Below, piece after piece: positions 48,274 to 57,519 of a DNA stretch of 64,000 nt. Within the stretch, counting starts at the first letter, position 1; the number at the start of each line of letters is the position of its first letter. The notes beneath the pieces were generated by a model. That model made no database searches, was not told the origin of the DNA, and was given only the letters and a program-made list of their open reading frames with translations. The translations under genes and the position numbers were made by a program. Origin of the DNA: VAZQ01 sp050179645 (GTDB taxonomy: Bacteria; Pseudomonadota; Alphaproteobacteria; Rhizobiales; Xanthobacteraceae); assembly GCA_050179645.1 (NCBI GenBank), contig JBFXEX010000004.1, forward strand, positions 1 to 64,000. The letters are read 5' to 3'.

Positions 48274-49587
48274 CTAGGCCTCTTGGGACGCAGCGGCAAC
48301 CTGCGGCTGGCTGCCGACACGGGCGACCAGTGTGCTTAGATTATCGCTGGCCTTGAGGGTGGCCAGCGTGACCGTCGGCCGGATGGTACCGCGGTCGCGG
48401 CCAGGTGACAGCATGGTCTGCCGCAGGATGCCGGCGAGGCGGCGCACCACGACATGGGCGCTGCGCAGGTCGGTTTCGGTAAATGCCGCGATGATCGAGC
48501 CGTCGTTCTCGCGGCAGGCGAAATCGACATTGCGAATGAGCCGGCTCAGCAGCCGCGCCGCGTCCAGGTTGGCGCGCTGGTCGGTCATGTCCTCGAAAGA
48601 AAAGCGCGCCACTGTCAGTGCGCGGCCTTCCTGCTCGGCGTCGTCGATCGCGCGTTCGAGATCACGCCAGAACGCATCCGCGCCGAGCAGCCCGGTCGCC
48701 GGATCGAGGGCGCCTTCGGCCTCGAGCGCTTTCAACGTGCGCCGCAATTGCGCTTCGAACGCTTGCAGCCGCACCATCGGCAGCAATCGCTCGACCAGGA
48801 GTTCGGGGTCGCTTTCGATGCGGACGAGATTGGGCAGCCGGTCGTCGTCGATTCCGTTGTTGTCGAGCAAGCCGACCGGCAGATCGCGGAACCGCTCGTC
48901 TTCCGCTAGCGCGGTCAGCAGCGCCTCGACCACGCGCGGCCCGAGGCCATCACCGATGACCACGCCCTCGATGTCGCGCGCCACGAGATAGCGCGCCGCG
49001 GTCTCGACGCTGAGCGTACCGATCAGCCCGACACGCTCGCCGATCGCCACCGACAGTGCCGGATACGAACTGCCGCGGCCGACGCAAAGGACGGTCGCAT
49101 CGTCCAGCAGATTCGTCGCAAAGGCTTGCGGCAACGGCACCGCCGGGGCGTTTTCGGCGCGGGCCTGCCGCAGCACGGTCGCATGCACGGTGCGGATCCG
49201 CAATGCAGAGCGCAGGCGCGCGACCAGCCGGCTGGGAGGATCTTCGAGCGCAACGGGCAAAGCATCGGGCAGGGGCGCTTCGCTCTCGGACATAAGGCGA
49301 GCGATGACCGGCGTAACCGGTCCGCCACGCGTCTCGATGGCCTGCCGCAAGGCGCGCATATGCCGCGGGTCGGGTGCCGGCGCCGGCTCGGCGATTGCCA
49401 CCGCCACCGGCTGGATTTCAGTGATCGCCGCCGGAGCATCCGCCCAGCCGGTTTCGACAATCGGAAATGCACCGGCCTTTTCGAGCACATCGAGGAGATC
49501 GGTCGCCGGTGTCTCGGCGACCACGACCATCGGACCCAACATTGCCATGACGAATTGCGCCGGTTGCCGCGGACCAAAACCGCTCAA
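48274..49587 (-). CDS. Degenerate GGDEF-domain protein
   Basis: 437 aa from a TTG at 49587; an ATG at 49548 is an alternative. The N-terminal 270 residues look like two response-regulator-like or sensor folds (for example VGLIGTLSVETAARYLVARD and DLPVGLLDNNG). The C-terminal 160 residues resemble a GGDEF domain: LDPATGLLGADAFWRDLERA opens it and ARFSFEDM follows, but the GGDEF site reads RENDGSI. It therefore is not expected to make cyclic di-GMP; it may bind a nucleotide or a partner. It is 27 bp upstream of the DsbA-like gene on the same strand. Confidence 0.75.
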   Translation of the reverse strand: MSGFGPRQPAQFVMAMLGPMVVVAETPATDLLDVLEKAGAFPIVETGWADAPAAITEIQPVAVAIAEPAPAPDPRHMRALRQAIETRGGPVTPVIARLMSESEAPLPDALPVALEDPPSRLVARLRSALRIRTVHATVLRQARAENAPAVPLPQAFATNLLDDATVLCVGRGSSYPALSVAIGERVGLIGTLSVETAARYLVARDIEGVVIGDGLGPRVVEALLTALAEDERFRDLPVGLLDNNGIDDDRLPNLVRIESDPELLVERLLPMVRLQAFEAQLRRTLKALEAEGALDPATGLLGADAFWRDLERAIDDAEQEGRALTVARFSFEDMTDQRANLDAARLLSRLIRNVDFACRENDGSIIAAFTETDLRSAHVVVRRLAGILRQTMLSPGRDRGTIRPTVTLATLKASDNLSTLVARVGSQPQVAAASQEA

Positions 49588-49669
49588 GCCTAGGACAATG
49601 CTGTTAACGGCCGGTCAACGTTGCGGCAAAACGCATGGCCGTTCGCGAAGGCGCTTGGGAGGTGCTCGC

Positions 49670-51553
49670 TCATGGTGTCGCCGGCTGATACCACCACGAT
49701 TCGGGCAGCAAGCCCGAGAGCGAAGTCCTCTCCGGATGCCGGATCTGGATCCAGCGCGCCAGCCATTGCTCCGGCAGGTGGAACAGCGGAATCACGTACA
49801 CACCGGAGAGCAGCACCCGGTCGAGCGCCCGCACCGCCGCTACCACGTCCTCGCGGGTCTCGGCCTTGATCAGCGCGGCGATCAGCGCGTCGATGGCGGG
49901 GCTCCGGACGCCCATGTAGTTGCGGCTGCCGTTCTGATCGGCGGCGGCGGTGCTCCAGTAGAATGACTGTTCGTTGCCAGGCGACAGCGACTGATCCCAG
50001 CGGTTCTGAATCATGTCGAAGTCGAAGCCGATCCGGCGCGACTCGAACTGCACCGCGTCGACGGCGCGGACCTGCACCTTGATGCCGGCCCGCTTGAGAC
50101 TCTGGCTGAACAGCAGCGCCAGCCGTTCGTCCTCCCGTCCGCCCACCATGATCTCGAAGGTGAATGGGCGGCCGGTCCGGCGGTCGACCAGTTCGGTGCC
50201 CCGCAGTTGGTATCCGGCCTGCTTGAATAATTCGAGTGCGCGGCGCAGCGTCGTACGATCCCGCCCCGAACCGTCGGTGACCGGCGGCTGCCATTTGCCT
50301 TCGAGCACGTCGGCACGAACCGCATCCGGGAACGGCGCCAACAGCGCGCGCTCGCGCGCGTTGGCCGGACGACCACGGGAAGACAGCTCGGAGCCTTCGA
50401 AAAAGCTTCCCGTGCGGCGGTAGAGGTTGAAGAAGTAGCTGCTATTGATCCATTCGAAATCGAACAGCAGCAACAGCGCCTCGCGCACGCGGACATCGGA
50501 GAACACCGCACGACGAGTATTGAACACCAGATACGTGCTCGGCTTCGGCAGGCCGGTGGTGATCGTCTCCTTCACCACGCGCCCCTCGCGCAGGGCGGGA
50601 AAATCGTACGCGGTCTGCCAGCGGCCCGGATCCCTCTCGGTGCGCACGTCGAACAGGCCGCGTTTGAAGGCCTCGTGAAACGTGTTGGCGTCACGATAGT
50701 AATCGAAATGGATCTCCTCGAAATTCCAGAAGCCGCGGTTGATGCCGAGATCGCGCCCCCAATAGTTGGGATTGCGCTTGAGTGTCACGCTCTTACCAGG
50801 GTCGACATGTTCGACCACGTAGGGCCCGCTGCCGATCGGCGGTGCAAACGAGGTCTGCTCGAAGGTGTCGGGATTGATCGCATGCTTGGGCAGCACCGGC
50901 ATCAAACCGAGAATCAGCGGCAGTTCGCGGTCATTGCTGCCCGCGAGGTCGAACCGCACGCTGCGCTCCCCGACGAGTTCGGCCTTCTTAGCCTTGGCAT
51001 AGTAATAGCGGTGATTGGGCCGGCCCTTGTCGCGTAAAATCTGCCACGAGAAGATCACGTCGGCCGGGGTGATCGGGACGCCGTCGGAGAAACGCGCGGC
51101 CGGATCGAGCGTGAAGGTGACATAGCTGCGTGCTGCGTCGGTTTCGACCGTGCGGGCGACGAGGCCATAGAGCGTGAAAGGTTCGTCGTGGCCGCGCGCC
51201 ATCAGGCTCTCGATGACATAGCCGCTGAGCACATTGCCGGCGCTGACCAGCGGCCCGCGGATGCCTTGCGCCGCGAGGCCCTTGACGATGTACGGATTCA
51301 GGCTGTCGAAGGTGCCGCTGACGCCCTCCACCAGACGTCCGCCCTTCGGCGCGTCGGGGTTGACGTAAGGCACGTGCGCAAACCCCGCCGGCAGCGCCGG
51401 CTCGCCGTGCATGGCGATCGCATGCCTGGCTTCTCCGGCCGATCCGGATCCGGCGGGAAGCCCGACGCAGAGCACGATCAGACCGAACATCGCGGCTTGG
51501 CAAGCGGTGCGGCCGCGCGGCGCGATATGGGAGAGGGCGCTTTGTGCCGTCAT
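49670..51553 (-). CDS. Family 5 extracellular solute-binding protein (YejA-like)
   Basis: 627 aa with a long signal peptide (about 1-38). The mature start HAIAMHGEPALPAGFAHVPY and YVNPDAPKGG is typical of YejA-like oligopeptide-binding proteins. Further motifs are GTFDSLNPYIVKG, FSDGVPITPADVIFSWQ, IGSGPYVVEHVDPGKSV and QNRWDQSLSPGNEQ. It collects peptides for an ABC importer. No yejB, yejE or yejF lies next to it. The GGDEF-like gene follows after 82 bp on the same strand. Confidence 0.92.
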   Translation of the reverse strand: MTAQSALSHIAPRGRTACQAAMFGLIVLCVGLPAGSGSAGEARHAIAMHGEPALPAGFAHVPYVNPDAPKGGRLVEGVSGTFDSLNPYIVKGLAAQGIRGPLVSAGNVLSGYVIESLMARGHDEPFTLYGLVARTVETDAARSYVTFTLDPAARFSDGVPITPADVIFSWQILRDKGRPNHRYYYAKAKKAELVGERSVRFDLAGSNDRELPLILGLMPVLPKHAINPDTFEQTSFAPPIGSGPYVVEHVDPGKSVTLKRNPNYWGRDLGINRGFWNFEEIHFDYYRDANTFHEAFKRGLFDVRTERDPGRWQTAYDFPALREGRVVKETITTGLPKPSTYLVFNTRRAVFSDVRVREALLLLFDFEWINSSYFFNLYRRTGSFFEGSELSSRGRPANARERALLAPFPDAVRADVLEGKWQPPVTDGSGRDRTTLRRALELFKQAGYQLRGTELVDRRTGRPFTFEIMVGGREDERLALLFSQSLKRAGIKVQVRAVDAVQFESRRIGFDFDMIQNRWDQSLSPGNEQSFYWSTAAADQNGSRNYMGVRSPAIDALIAALIKAETREDVVAAVRALDRVLLSGVYVIPLFHLPEQWLARWIQIRHPERTSLSGLLPESWWYQPATP

Positions 51554-52006
51554 TCTGGACGTTCGATCTCGCGGAGACTCCGGTTGAGGAATCGGGAGAG
51601 CCTCAGCCTGTTTACGGTGCTTCCGTCATGACATTGGCCGCCTTATCATCAATATCAGCCAAATAGCCACCGTCAGTTGCGGCATGTGACCGTGTGTCCC
51701 GCGCGGGCCTCGATCATCCGGGCCTGCCTGGCAACCGTGTGCGGACCGGTTTCGGCAAGCCGATCACCACGCGACTCGTCCGACAAGCGCAGTCCGAAAC
51801 GGCGGCAAAGAGGCGGGTTGGCGACACGCTCGCGTCGATATGGCAGAAATCCGCCGCACGCCGGAATGGCCGGCCAAGTGTAGCCGAAACGTCACGCTCT
51901 TGCCGTATTTGGTCCCGACACCACTCGCGAGGGGAGACCCCGTACCGCTTGGCCTGGGGCGCTGTGTGCTGGGGCGCTGCGAGACGGAAGCAAGAGGACC
52001 TGTCCC
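51554..52006. other. Intergenic region before the IalB genes
   Basis: 453 bp between divergent genes, with no convincing coding frame. Near its right end CTGGGGCGCTG is duplicated at 51954-51964 and 51969-51979 (period 15), 28 bp before the next start. Otherwise I see nothing that I can name. Confidence 0.5.
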
Positions 52007-52738
52007 ATGGATCAGCGGATCGACCTTGCGCGTCCGGGTGTACGCGCATTCGCCATTGCGATGGCGACGACGATGTTTTGTGCCTTGATCGGTTCCGGCG
52101 CATTCGCCCAGACGCCGACGCCGAAGGCCGCACCGAGGGCCGCGCCAAAAGCCGCACCGAAGGCGCCGGTGGCCAACGCGGCACCCACGCAGGGACAGCA
52201 GCCCGCCAACGGCGGTCTGCAGCTCGTTTATTCCCCGTGGACCAAGCTGTGCCAGAAGGGCCCCGAGGCGAACGCGAAGCAGATTTGCTTCACCGGCAAG
52301 GAAGGCCGGCTGGAAGATGGCCGGCCGGTTGTTTCGGCGATGATCGTCGAACAGGAAGGCGATGCCCGAAAGATTCTGCGCGTCATGGCGCCTATCGGCG
52401 TGGTGCTGCAGCCCGGCTCGCGCGTGATCGTGGACGAGGGCCAGCCCATGAACGGCCCCTATCTGATGTGTCAGCCGACCGGTTGCTTCTCGGACTATGA
52501 AGCGAGCGGCGAATTGATCGCCAAGCTGAAGAAGGGCTCCGGCCTGTTCATCCAGGCGATCCAGGCCACCAACGGCCAGCCGCTGACGCTCGGGATTCCG
52601 CTGGCGGACTTCGCCAAGGCGTATGACGGCCCCTCGGTCGATCCGAAGGTCTGGGAAGATCAGCAGAAGAAGCTGCAGGAAGAGCTTAACCGCCGGGCCG
52701 AGGAAGCGCGCAAGCGACTTGAGGGCGCAAAGCCCTGA
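52007..52738 (+). CDS. Invasion-associated locus B (IalB) family protein
   Basis: 243 aa with a signal peptide (about 1-35, ending AFAQ), an Ala/Pro/Lys linker (TPKAAPRAAPKAAPKAP) and the IalB domain: LVYSPWTKLCQKG, KQICFTGKEGRLEDG, ILRVMAPIGVVLQPGSRVI and MCQPTGCFSDYEA. The C-terminus is a charged coiled coil with QQKKLQEELNRRAEEARKR. IalB was named in Bartonella for erythrocyte invasion, but members are common in free-living Rhizobiales as periplasmic proteins. AGAGGA precedes the ATG. Confidence 0.92.
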   Translation: MDQRIDLARPGVRAFAIAMATTMFCALIGSGAFAQTPTPKAAPRAAPKAAPKAPVANAAPTQGQQPANGGLQLVYSPWTKLCQKGPEANAKQICFTGKEGRLEDGRPVVSAMIVEQEGDARKILRVMAPIGVVLQPGSRVIVDEGQPMNGPYLMCQPTGCFSDYEASGELIAKLKKGSGLFIQAIQATNGQPLTLGIPLADFAKAYDGPSVDPKVWEDQQKKLQEELNRRAEEARKRLEGAKP

Positions 52739-53433
52739 TGATCGGGCACTCCAGCAGGACGAGTAAGCTCATGGGCGTTGAACACCGCGGGAATGTCCAT
52801 GTGGCACGTCGGATTTTCGCTGCCGTTGCGCTGACCGCTTTCGTCGGCGTTTCCACAGCTCAGGCCCAGCAGCCGAAGGCCGCCCCAAAGGCGGCTCAGC
52901 CGGCCGAGGCTCCGGGCGGAGAAACGTCGTTCAACTATTCGCCGTGGACCAAGCTTTGCGGCAAGGAAAACCAGGCCGGTGCCAAGGAGGTCTGCCTCAC
53001 GGTCAAGGAGGCGCGCCTCGACACCGGCGAATTCATTGCCAGCGCGGCGCTCATCGAACCCACCGGCGAACCGAAGAAGATCCTGCGCATCATGGTCCCG
53101 CTCGGCATGCAGATTTCGGTCGGCACGCGCATGCTGGTCGACCGTGGACAAGCTTCCGTCGGCCAGTACATCGCCTGCTTTCCGAACGGCTGCATGGCGG
53201 ACTTCGAGGTCAATTCTGGATTTGTCGGCCAACTCAAGACCGGCAAGACGCTATGGTTGCAGACCATCAATCTCGGCGGTCAGCCGGCCAACTATCCGAT
53301 GCCGCTCGCGGAGTTCGCCAAGGCCAACGAAGGTCCGGCCTCCGACCCCAAGGTGCTGGAGGCGCAGCAGCAAAAGCTCGAGCAGGAATTGAAACGCAAG
53401 GCCGACGAAGCGCGCAGCAAGCTCGGCAAGTAG
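52738..53433 (+). CDS. IalB family protein, second copy
   Basis: 231 aa if started at the ATG at 52738, which overlaps the previous stop (TGATG); a start at 52771 is also possible and puts the signal peptide (ending TAQAQ) closer to the N-terminus. The layout is the same as the first copy: linker PKAAPKAAQPAEAP, FNYSPWTKLCGKE, KEVCLTVKEARLDTGEF, ILRIMVPLGMQISVGTRML, ACFPNGCMADFEV and a C-terminal coiled coil. This is a tandem duplication with coupled translation. Confidence 0.92.
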   Translation: MIGHSSRTSKLMGVEHRGNVHVARRIFAAVALTAFVGVSTAQAQQPKAAPKAAQPAEAPGGETSFNYSPWTKLCGKENQAGAKEVCLTVKEARLDTGEFIASAALIEPTGEPKKILRIMVPLGMQISVGTRMLVDRGQASVGQYIACFPNGCMADFEVNSGFVGQLKTGKTLWLQTINLGGQPANYPMPLAEFAKANEGPASDPKVLEAQQQKLEQELKRKADEARSKLGK

Positions 53434-53443
53434 CGCACGGCCG

Positions 53444-53776
53444 TTAATTCAACAGCGAATTGCGCGGCCGGTAGCTGCCGCGCTCGTCTTCTTCGAACAC
53501 CTCGGCGACCTGCGGATGACGCAGCGGTTCGCCCGACGTGTCGGGCAGTAGATTCTGCTCGGACACATATGCGATGTATTCGCTCTCCGCGTTCTCGGCG
53601 AACAGATGATAGAACGGCTGGTTCTTGTGCGGTCGAACCTCGACCGGAATCGACTGGTACCATTCCTCAGTGTTGCTGAATTCCGGATCGATATCGAAGA
53701 CCACGCCGCGGAACGGAAACACCCGGTGGCGGACGACCTGACCGATCGTGAATTTGGCGATGCGCATTTTGTCCAT
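53444..53776 (-). CDS. hspQ: Heat shock protein HspQ
   Basis: 110 aa from the ATG at 53776 (MDKMRIAKFTIGQ). The conserved block GQVVRHRVFPFRGVVFDIDP, then EWYQSIP, QPFYHLFAEN, YVSEQNLLPD and PLRHPQV, is that of HspQ/YccV, first described as a hemimethylated-DNA binder and later as a specificity factor for the Lon protease. An in-frame ATG at 53830 overlaps the end of the upstream lyase gene and could couple the two, but the family-like part begins later. Confidence 0.93.
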   Translation of the reverse strand: MDKMRIAKFTIGQVVRHRVFPFRGVVFDIDPEFSNTEEWYQSIPVEVRPHKNQPFYHLFAENAESEYIAYVSEQNLLPDTSGEPLRHPQVAEVFEEDERGSYRPRNSLLN

Positions 53777-53819
53777 GGTCTTGCCGAGATAGTCCAAGAT
53801 TGGGTCGGGCGCCAGTAGG

Positions 53820-54863
53820 TCAAACGTCATAACGCGCGGCCATCTCCGGGTCCTTGGCGGCAACCCGATCCGCCAAGTCAACCAGTACCTTAGCCTGCTT
53901 CCAAGTGGCATCGTCCTGCATCTTGCCGTCGATCATGACCGCGCCGGTGCCGTCCGGCATCGCCACAATGATCTTCTTTGCAAATGCCACCTCTGCCGGG
54001 TCGGGCGAGAACACGCGCTTGGCGATCGGCACCTGGCTTGGATGCAGCGTCCAGGCGCCGACGCAGCCCATCAGGAAGGCATTGCGGAACTGCGCCTCGC
54101 AGGCCAGTGGATCCGCGAAATCGCCGAACGGACCGTAGAACGGCTTGATGCCCGCCGCCGCGCAGGCATCGACCATCTTGGCGAAGGTGTAGTGCCACAG
54201 GTCCTGCTGATAGGCGGCGCGCGCGCCGCCGTCGGGGGCGGCATCGGCCAGCACCTTGTACTCCGGATGCCCGCCGCCGACCCGCGTGGTCTTCATGGCG
54301 CGGGAGGCGGCGAGATCGGCCGGGCCGAGGCTGATGCCGTGCATCCGCGGCGAAGCCGCAGCGATCGACTCGACATTATTCACGCCCTCAGCAGTCTCCA
54401 GGATGGCGTGGATGAGGATCGGCCTTTGCACCGCGTGCCTCGCTTCAAGCTGGGCCAGCAGTTGGTCGAGGTAGTGAATGTCCCAGGCGCCTTCGACCTT
54501 CGGCAGCATCACGACGTCGAGCTTGTTGCCGACGGCGGCGACGATCTCGACGACGTCGTCGAGGGCCCACGGCGAATTAAGCGCGTTGATCCGGGTCCAC
54601 AGACCCGTGGCTCCAAAATCGTTGGCCTTGGCCATCTCGACGAAGCCCGCCCGCGCTGCCTCCTTCGCGTCGGCCGGGATCGCGTCTTCGAGATTGCCGA
54701 GCACTACGTCGACCTGGGTGATCAGCTCCGGCACCTTGGCGCGCAGCTTCTCGATCTGCGGCGGAACGAAATGGATCATGCGCTCGAGCTTGACCGGCAG
54801 CTCACGAAGCGGCGCCGGGGCGCCGATGGCAAGCGGCTTGAAGAAATTGCGCGGCAGCTTCAT
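53820..54863 (-). CDS. Malyl-CoA / beta-methylmalyl-CoA lyase-like protein (HpcH/HpaI-CitE family)
   Basis: 347 aa from the ATG at 54863 (MKLPRNFFKPLAIG), preceded by GAGGA; the frame runs on to 55253 without support. Motifs of CitE-type lyases: a metal Glu-Asp pair in VVLGNLEDAIPADAKEAAR, the ILIHAILETAEGVNN strand and HGISLGPADLAAS, and a C-terminal GAWTLHPSQVPIA. The best guess is L-malyl-CoA/beta-methylmalyl-CoA lyase, used in the ethylmalonyl-CoA or glyoxylate routes. The exact CoA ester is not certain. hspQ follows at once on the same strand. Confidence 0.85.
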   Translation of the reverse strand: MKLPRNFFKPLAIGAPAPLRELPVKLERMIHFVPPQIEKLRAKVPELITQVDVVLGNLEDAIPADAKEAARAGFVEMAKANDFGATGLWTRINALNSPWALDDVVEIVAAVGNKLDVVMLPKVEGAWDIHYLDQLLAQLEARHAVQRPILIHAILETAEGVNNVESIAAASPRMHGISLGPADLAASRAMKTTRVGGGHPEYKVLADAAPDGGARAAYQQDLWHYTFAKMVDACAAAGIKPFYGPFGDFADPLACEAQFRNAFLMGCVGAWTLHPSQVPIAKRVFSPDPAEVAFAKKIIVAMPDGTGAVMIDGKMQDDATWKQAKVLVDLADRVAAKDPEMAARYDV

Positions 54864-55174
54864 TGCGTCGTCCTCGCATGGGGGCAAGGCCGCCCACCGC
54901 CTACGGTATGGGCGGGTCGAGCCTTCGCCAAGCCGCTTTTGCAAGCAGCCCGCCGCGCGATTGACTATCGCCCGGGCAGCGGGCGGGCAGGGGCGGCTCT
55001 GCTCAACGCGACGTCGCCCTGCTCGGCCACCGCATCGGCAATGGGCTGAATTCGTCGCTCGGTGAACGGTAGCCGCGCCGGAAGAATAATGCTTCGGTGC
55101 CGACCGTAACATCCGACCGCTGACGCCGTCAGGATGCAGGGGCAGACACCCGGACTCACGGAAGAAGCGGACGC

Positions 55175-56410
55175 ATGTTCTACGGCTGGCGTGTGGTCGG
55201 CGCGGCCTCCACAGTCGCGGTCTTCGGGTGGGGGCTCGGATTTTACGGTCCACCCATCTATCTGCATGCAGCGCGCGAGGCCCAGGGCTGGTCGCTGGCG
55301 CTGGTTTCGGCCGCCGTCACCGTCCATTTCCTGTTCGGTTCGCTCGTCACCGCCAACCTGGCCAGGCTCTATCGGCAATTCGGCGTGGGGGCCGTCACCA
55401 AGGCCGGCGCTATTTCGCTGGCCACTGGTGTTACTGGCTGGGCAATCGCCTATGAACCCTGGCAATTGATCGCCGCCACGCTGCTGAGTGGCGCGGGCTG
55501 GACCACGATGAGTGCGGCTGCCATCAACGCGATGGTTTCGCCGTGGTTCATGCGACTGCGCCCGGCGGCGCTGACGTCCGCTTACAACGGAGCGAGCGTC
55601 GCCGGAATCGTGTTCTCGCCATTGTGGGTCGCGGCGATCGGCTGGCTTGGATTTGCGTGGGCGGCAGCGGTCATCGGGGCCGTCACGATCGTGACGATTT
55701 GGATTCTAGCTGACCGGTTTCTGGCACGGACACCGCAGCAGATGGGCCTGTTGCCGGACGGCGATGCGCCCGGAACGGCGAGCGTCATGATGACCTCACC
55801 TTCCGTGCATCCGCTTCCGGGAACCCTGTTGTGGCGCGACGTGCGCTTCATCACCCTGGCGGCCGGAATGGCGCTCGGCCTGTTCGCGCAGATCGGTCTT
55901 ATCGCGCATCTGTTCTCCCTGCTGGTGCCCGCTCTCGGGACGCAGGGTGCGGGTATCGCGATCGCGACCGCCGCCGCGATCACCGGACGCACGCTGGTCG
56001 GCTGGCTGATGCCGGTCAGTGCCGACCGCCGCCTCGTGGCCTGCGCGAACTACGTCGTGCAGATCGCGGGATCGGTCGCACTTCTTGCCGCGGCAGGAAC
56101 CCATGTGCCGCTGCTCTGGCTCGGTGTGATCCTGTTCGGTGCCGGTATCGGCAATGCGAACTCGCTGCCCCCGCTGATTGCCCAGAGCGAGTTCGCACGG
56201 GACGACGTGGCGCGCGTGGTGCCGCTGATTGTGGCCACCAGCCAGGCCGCCTATGCGTTCGCGCCGGCGCTATTTGGATTGCTCCAGGAAATCGGAACCC
56301 AATCCGCAGTCGCCGGAGCGGCCCCCGCCATGTTCCTGGCAGCAACCGCGATCCAGCTTCTGGCGATCCTCGCCTTACTCGCCGGCCGCCGTTCAGCGAC
56401 CCGTCGGTGA
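55175..56410 (+). CDS. Major facilitator superfamily transporter
   Basis: 411 aa with twelve hydrophobic segments. The N-terminus FYGWRVVGAASTVAVFGWGLGF and the loop after helix 2 (ANLARLYRQFG) match the monocarboxylate/oxalate-formate-like branch of MFS. The central linker (about 190-215) is followed by the second six helices, with ITGRTLVGWLM and ADRRL as the repeated loop. The substrate is not known. GGAAG-type ribosome site upstream. Confidence 0.88.
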   Translation: MFYGWRVVGAASTVAVFGWGLGFYGPPIYLHAAREAQGWSLALVSAAVTVHFLFGSLVTANLARLYRQFGVGAVTKAGAISLATGVTGWAIAYEPWQLIAATLLSGAGWTTMSAAAINAMVSPWFMRLRPAALTSAYNGASVAGIVFSPLWVAAIGWLGFAWAAAVIGAVTIVTIWILADRFLARTPQQMGLLPDGDAPGTASVMMTSPSVHPLPGTLLWRDVRFITLAAGMALGLFAQIGLIAHLFSLLVPALGTQGAGIAIATAAAITGRTLVGWLMPVSADRRLVACANYVVQIAGSVALLAAAGTHVPLLWLGVILFGAGIGNANSLPPLIAQSEFARDDVARVVPLIVATSQAAYAFAPALFGLLQEIGTQSAVAGAAPAMFLAATAIQLLAILALLAGRRSATRR

Positions 56411-56501
56411 TCGCGATGCAGGCGCATGTGAGCATCGCGGAATCGATCGAGTGCAATGCCAGCGTTTCGGATGAGAAAGCGGGTCAGGTTCGCGACCCAT
56501 C

Positions 56502-57272
56502 TCACTCGCGGTACGACGGATCGATCTTGTCGGCGAGCATCATCAATGCTGGCCAATCCCGGTCGTGCACGCGGCCGTTGCCCCAAAACATTCGCGCCGT
56601 TTTCTCGCAGACTTCGTCGGGCGGCAGGCTGTAGGGCTGGTTGGAGGCGAGCACCTGCATCTGCGTCTCGCAACTTTTTTCCAGGTAGTACATCAGATTG
56701 AACGCTTCGCCGACGTTCACGCCGGCGGTCAGCAGCCCGTGGTGCTTCAGGATGAGACACTTGTGGTCGCCCAGATCGCGCACGATGCGCTCGCGCTCGT
56801 CGAGGTCGGTCGCGACGCCCTCGAACTCGTGATGGCCGATGTGCTTGTAGTAGCGCATTGCGCTCTGATTGAGCGGTAGCAGCCCGCAGTCGAGCGCCGA
56901 AACCGCCTGGCCGGCCACGGTGTGGGTGTGCAGGATGGCGTGCAGGTCCTTGCGCGCCATGTGGATGGCGCTGTGAATGACGAAGCCCGCACGGTTGACC
57001 TCATATGGCGTGTCGTCGAGCACGTTGCCGTCGACGTCGATCTTGACCAGGTTCGACGCCGTGACCTGCTCATAGAGCAGGCCGTACGGGTTGATCAGGA
57101 ACTGGTCCTCGGTGCCTGGGACGCGCAGCGAGATATGGTTGTTGATGAGGTGGGTCCAGCCATAGTGCGCGACCAGCCGGTAAGAGGCGGCGAGTTCGAC
57201 CCGGGCCTGCCATTCCGCCTCGCTGACACGTTGGCGTAACGACGGCACTTCGTGAATCTTCACGGCTCGCAT
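56502..57272 (-). CDS. Class II aldolase / adducin family protein
   Basis: 256 aa from the ATG at 57272 (MRAVKIHEVPSLRQR), with AGGAG before it. The zinc His residues are visible in ILHTHTVAGQAV and LKHHGLL; the entry NNHISLRVPG and the strand FLINPYGLLYEQVTASNLV are typical. Enzymes of this fold cleave fuculose- or ribulose-phosphates or decarboxylate keto acids. This adducin-like subgroup lacks a known substrate. It is convergent with the MFS gene. Confidence 0.9.
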   Translation of the reverse strand: MRAVKIHEVPSLRQRVSEAEWQARVELAASYRLVAHYGWTHLINNHISLRVPGTEDQFLINPYGLLYEQVTASNLVKIDVDGNVLDDTPYEVNRAGFVIHSAIHMARKDLHAILHTHTVAGQAVSALDCGLLPLNQSAMRYYKHIGHHEFEGVATDLDERERIVRDLGDHKCLILKHHGLLTAGVNVGEAFNLMYYLEKSCETQMQVLASNQPYSLPPDEVCEKTARMFWGNGRVHDRDWPALMMLADKIDPSYRE

Positions 57273-57386
57273 CGGCGGTCTCCTGGCATCAATTGGGCTG
57301 TTCCGTATCACTCCTAACAGCCGGACAAGGCGCTTGGAAAGCAGTAATCAGGCCAACCGGCGAGGCGAACTGGCAGGTGGTTTCTC

Positions 57387-57512
57387 GGTCATTCCGGGCG
57401 GCCGAGGTCGAAGCCCGGAATCCAAGGCCGGTCTGCTTCTGCGTCCTCAAGTCAACGCCATGTTGCGTAAACTTGCCTGCGCTGAGGAAACCCAGAAGCC
57501 AGGGAATTCCAG
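57387..57512. repeat. Partial dispersed repeat, family A
   Basis: It contains CGGTCATTCCGGGC, AAGCCCGGAATCCA, GCGTAAACTTGCCTGCGCTG and GGGAATTCC, sharing parts with the copy at 4566-4716. It fills the gap between the aldolase and UbiH-type genes, both on the minus strand. Confidence 0.6.
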
Positions 57513-57519
57513 CAACGTG

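Noticed and set aside
54864..55253. N-terminal extension of the malyl-CoA lyase-like gene
   Set aside because: The added 130 residues are Arg/Cys-rich and without structure; GAGGA and the family start are at 54863.
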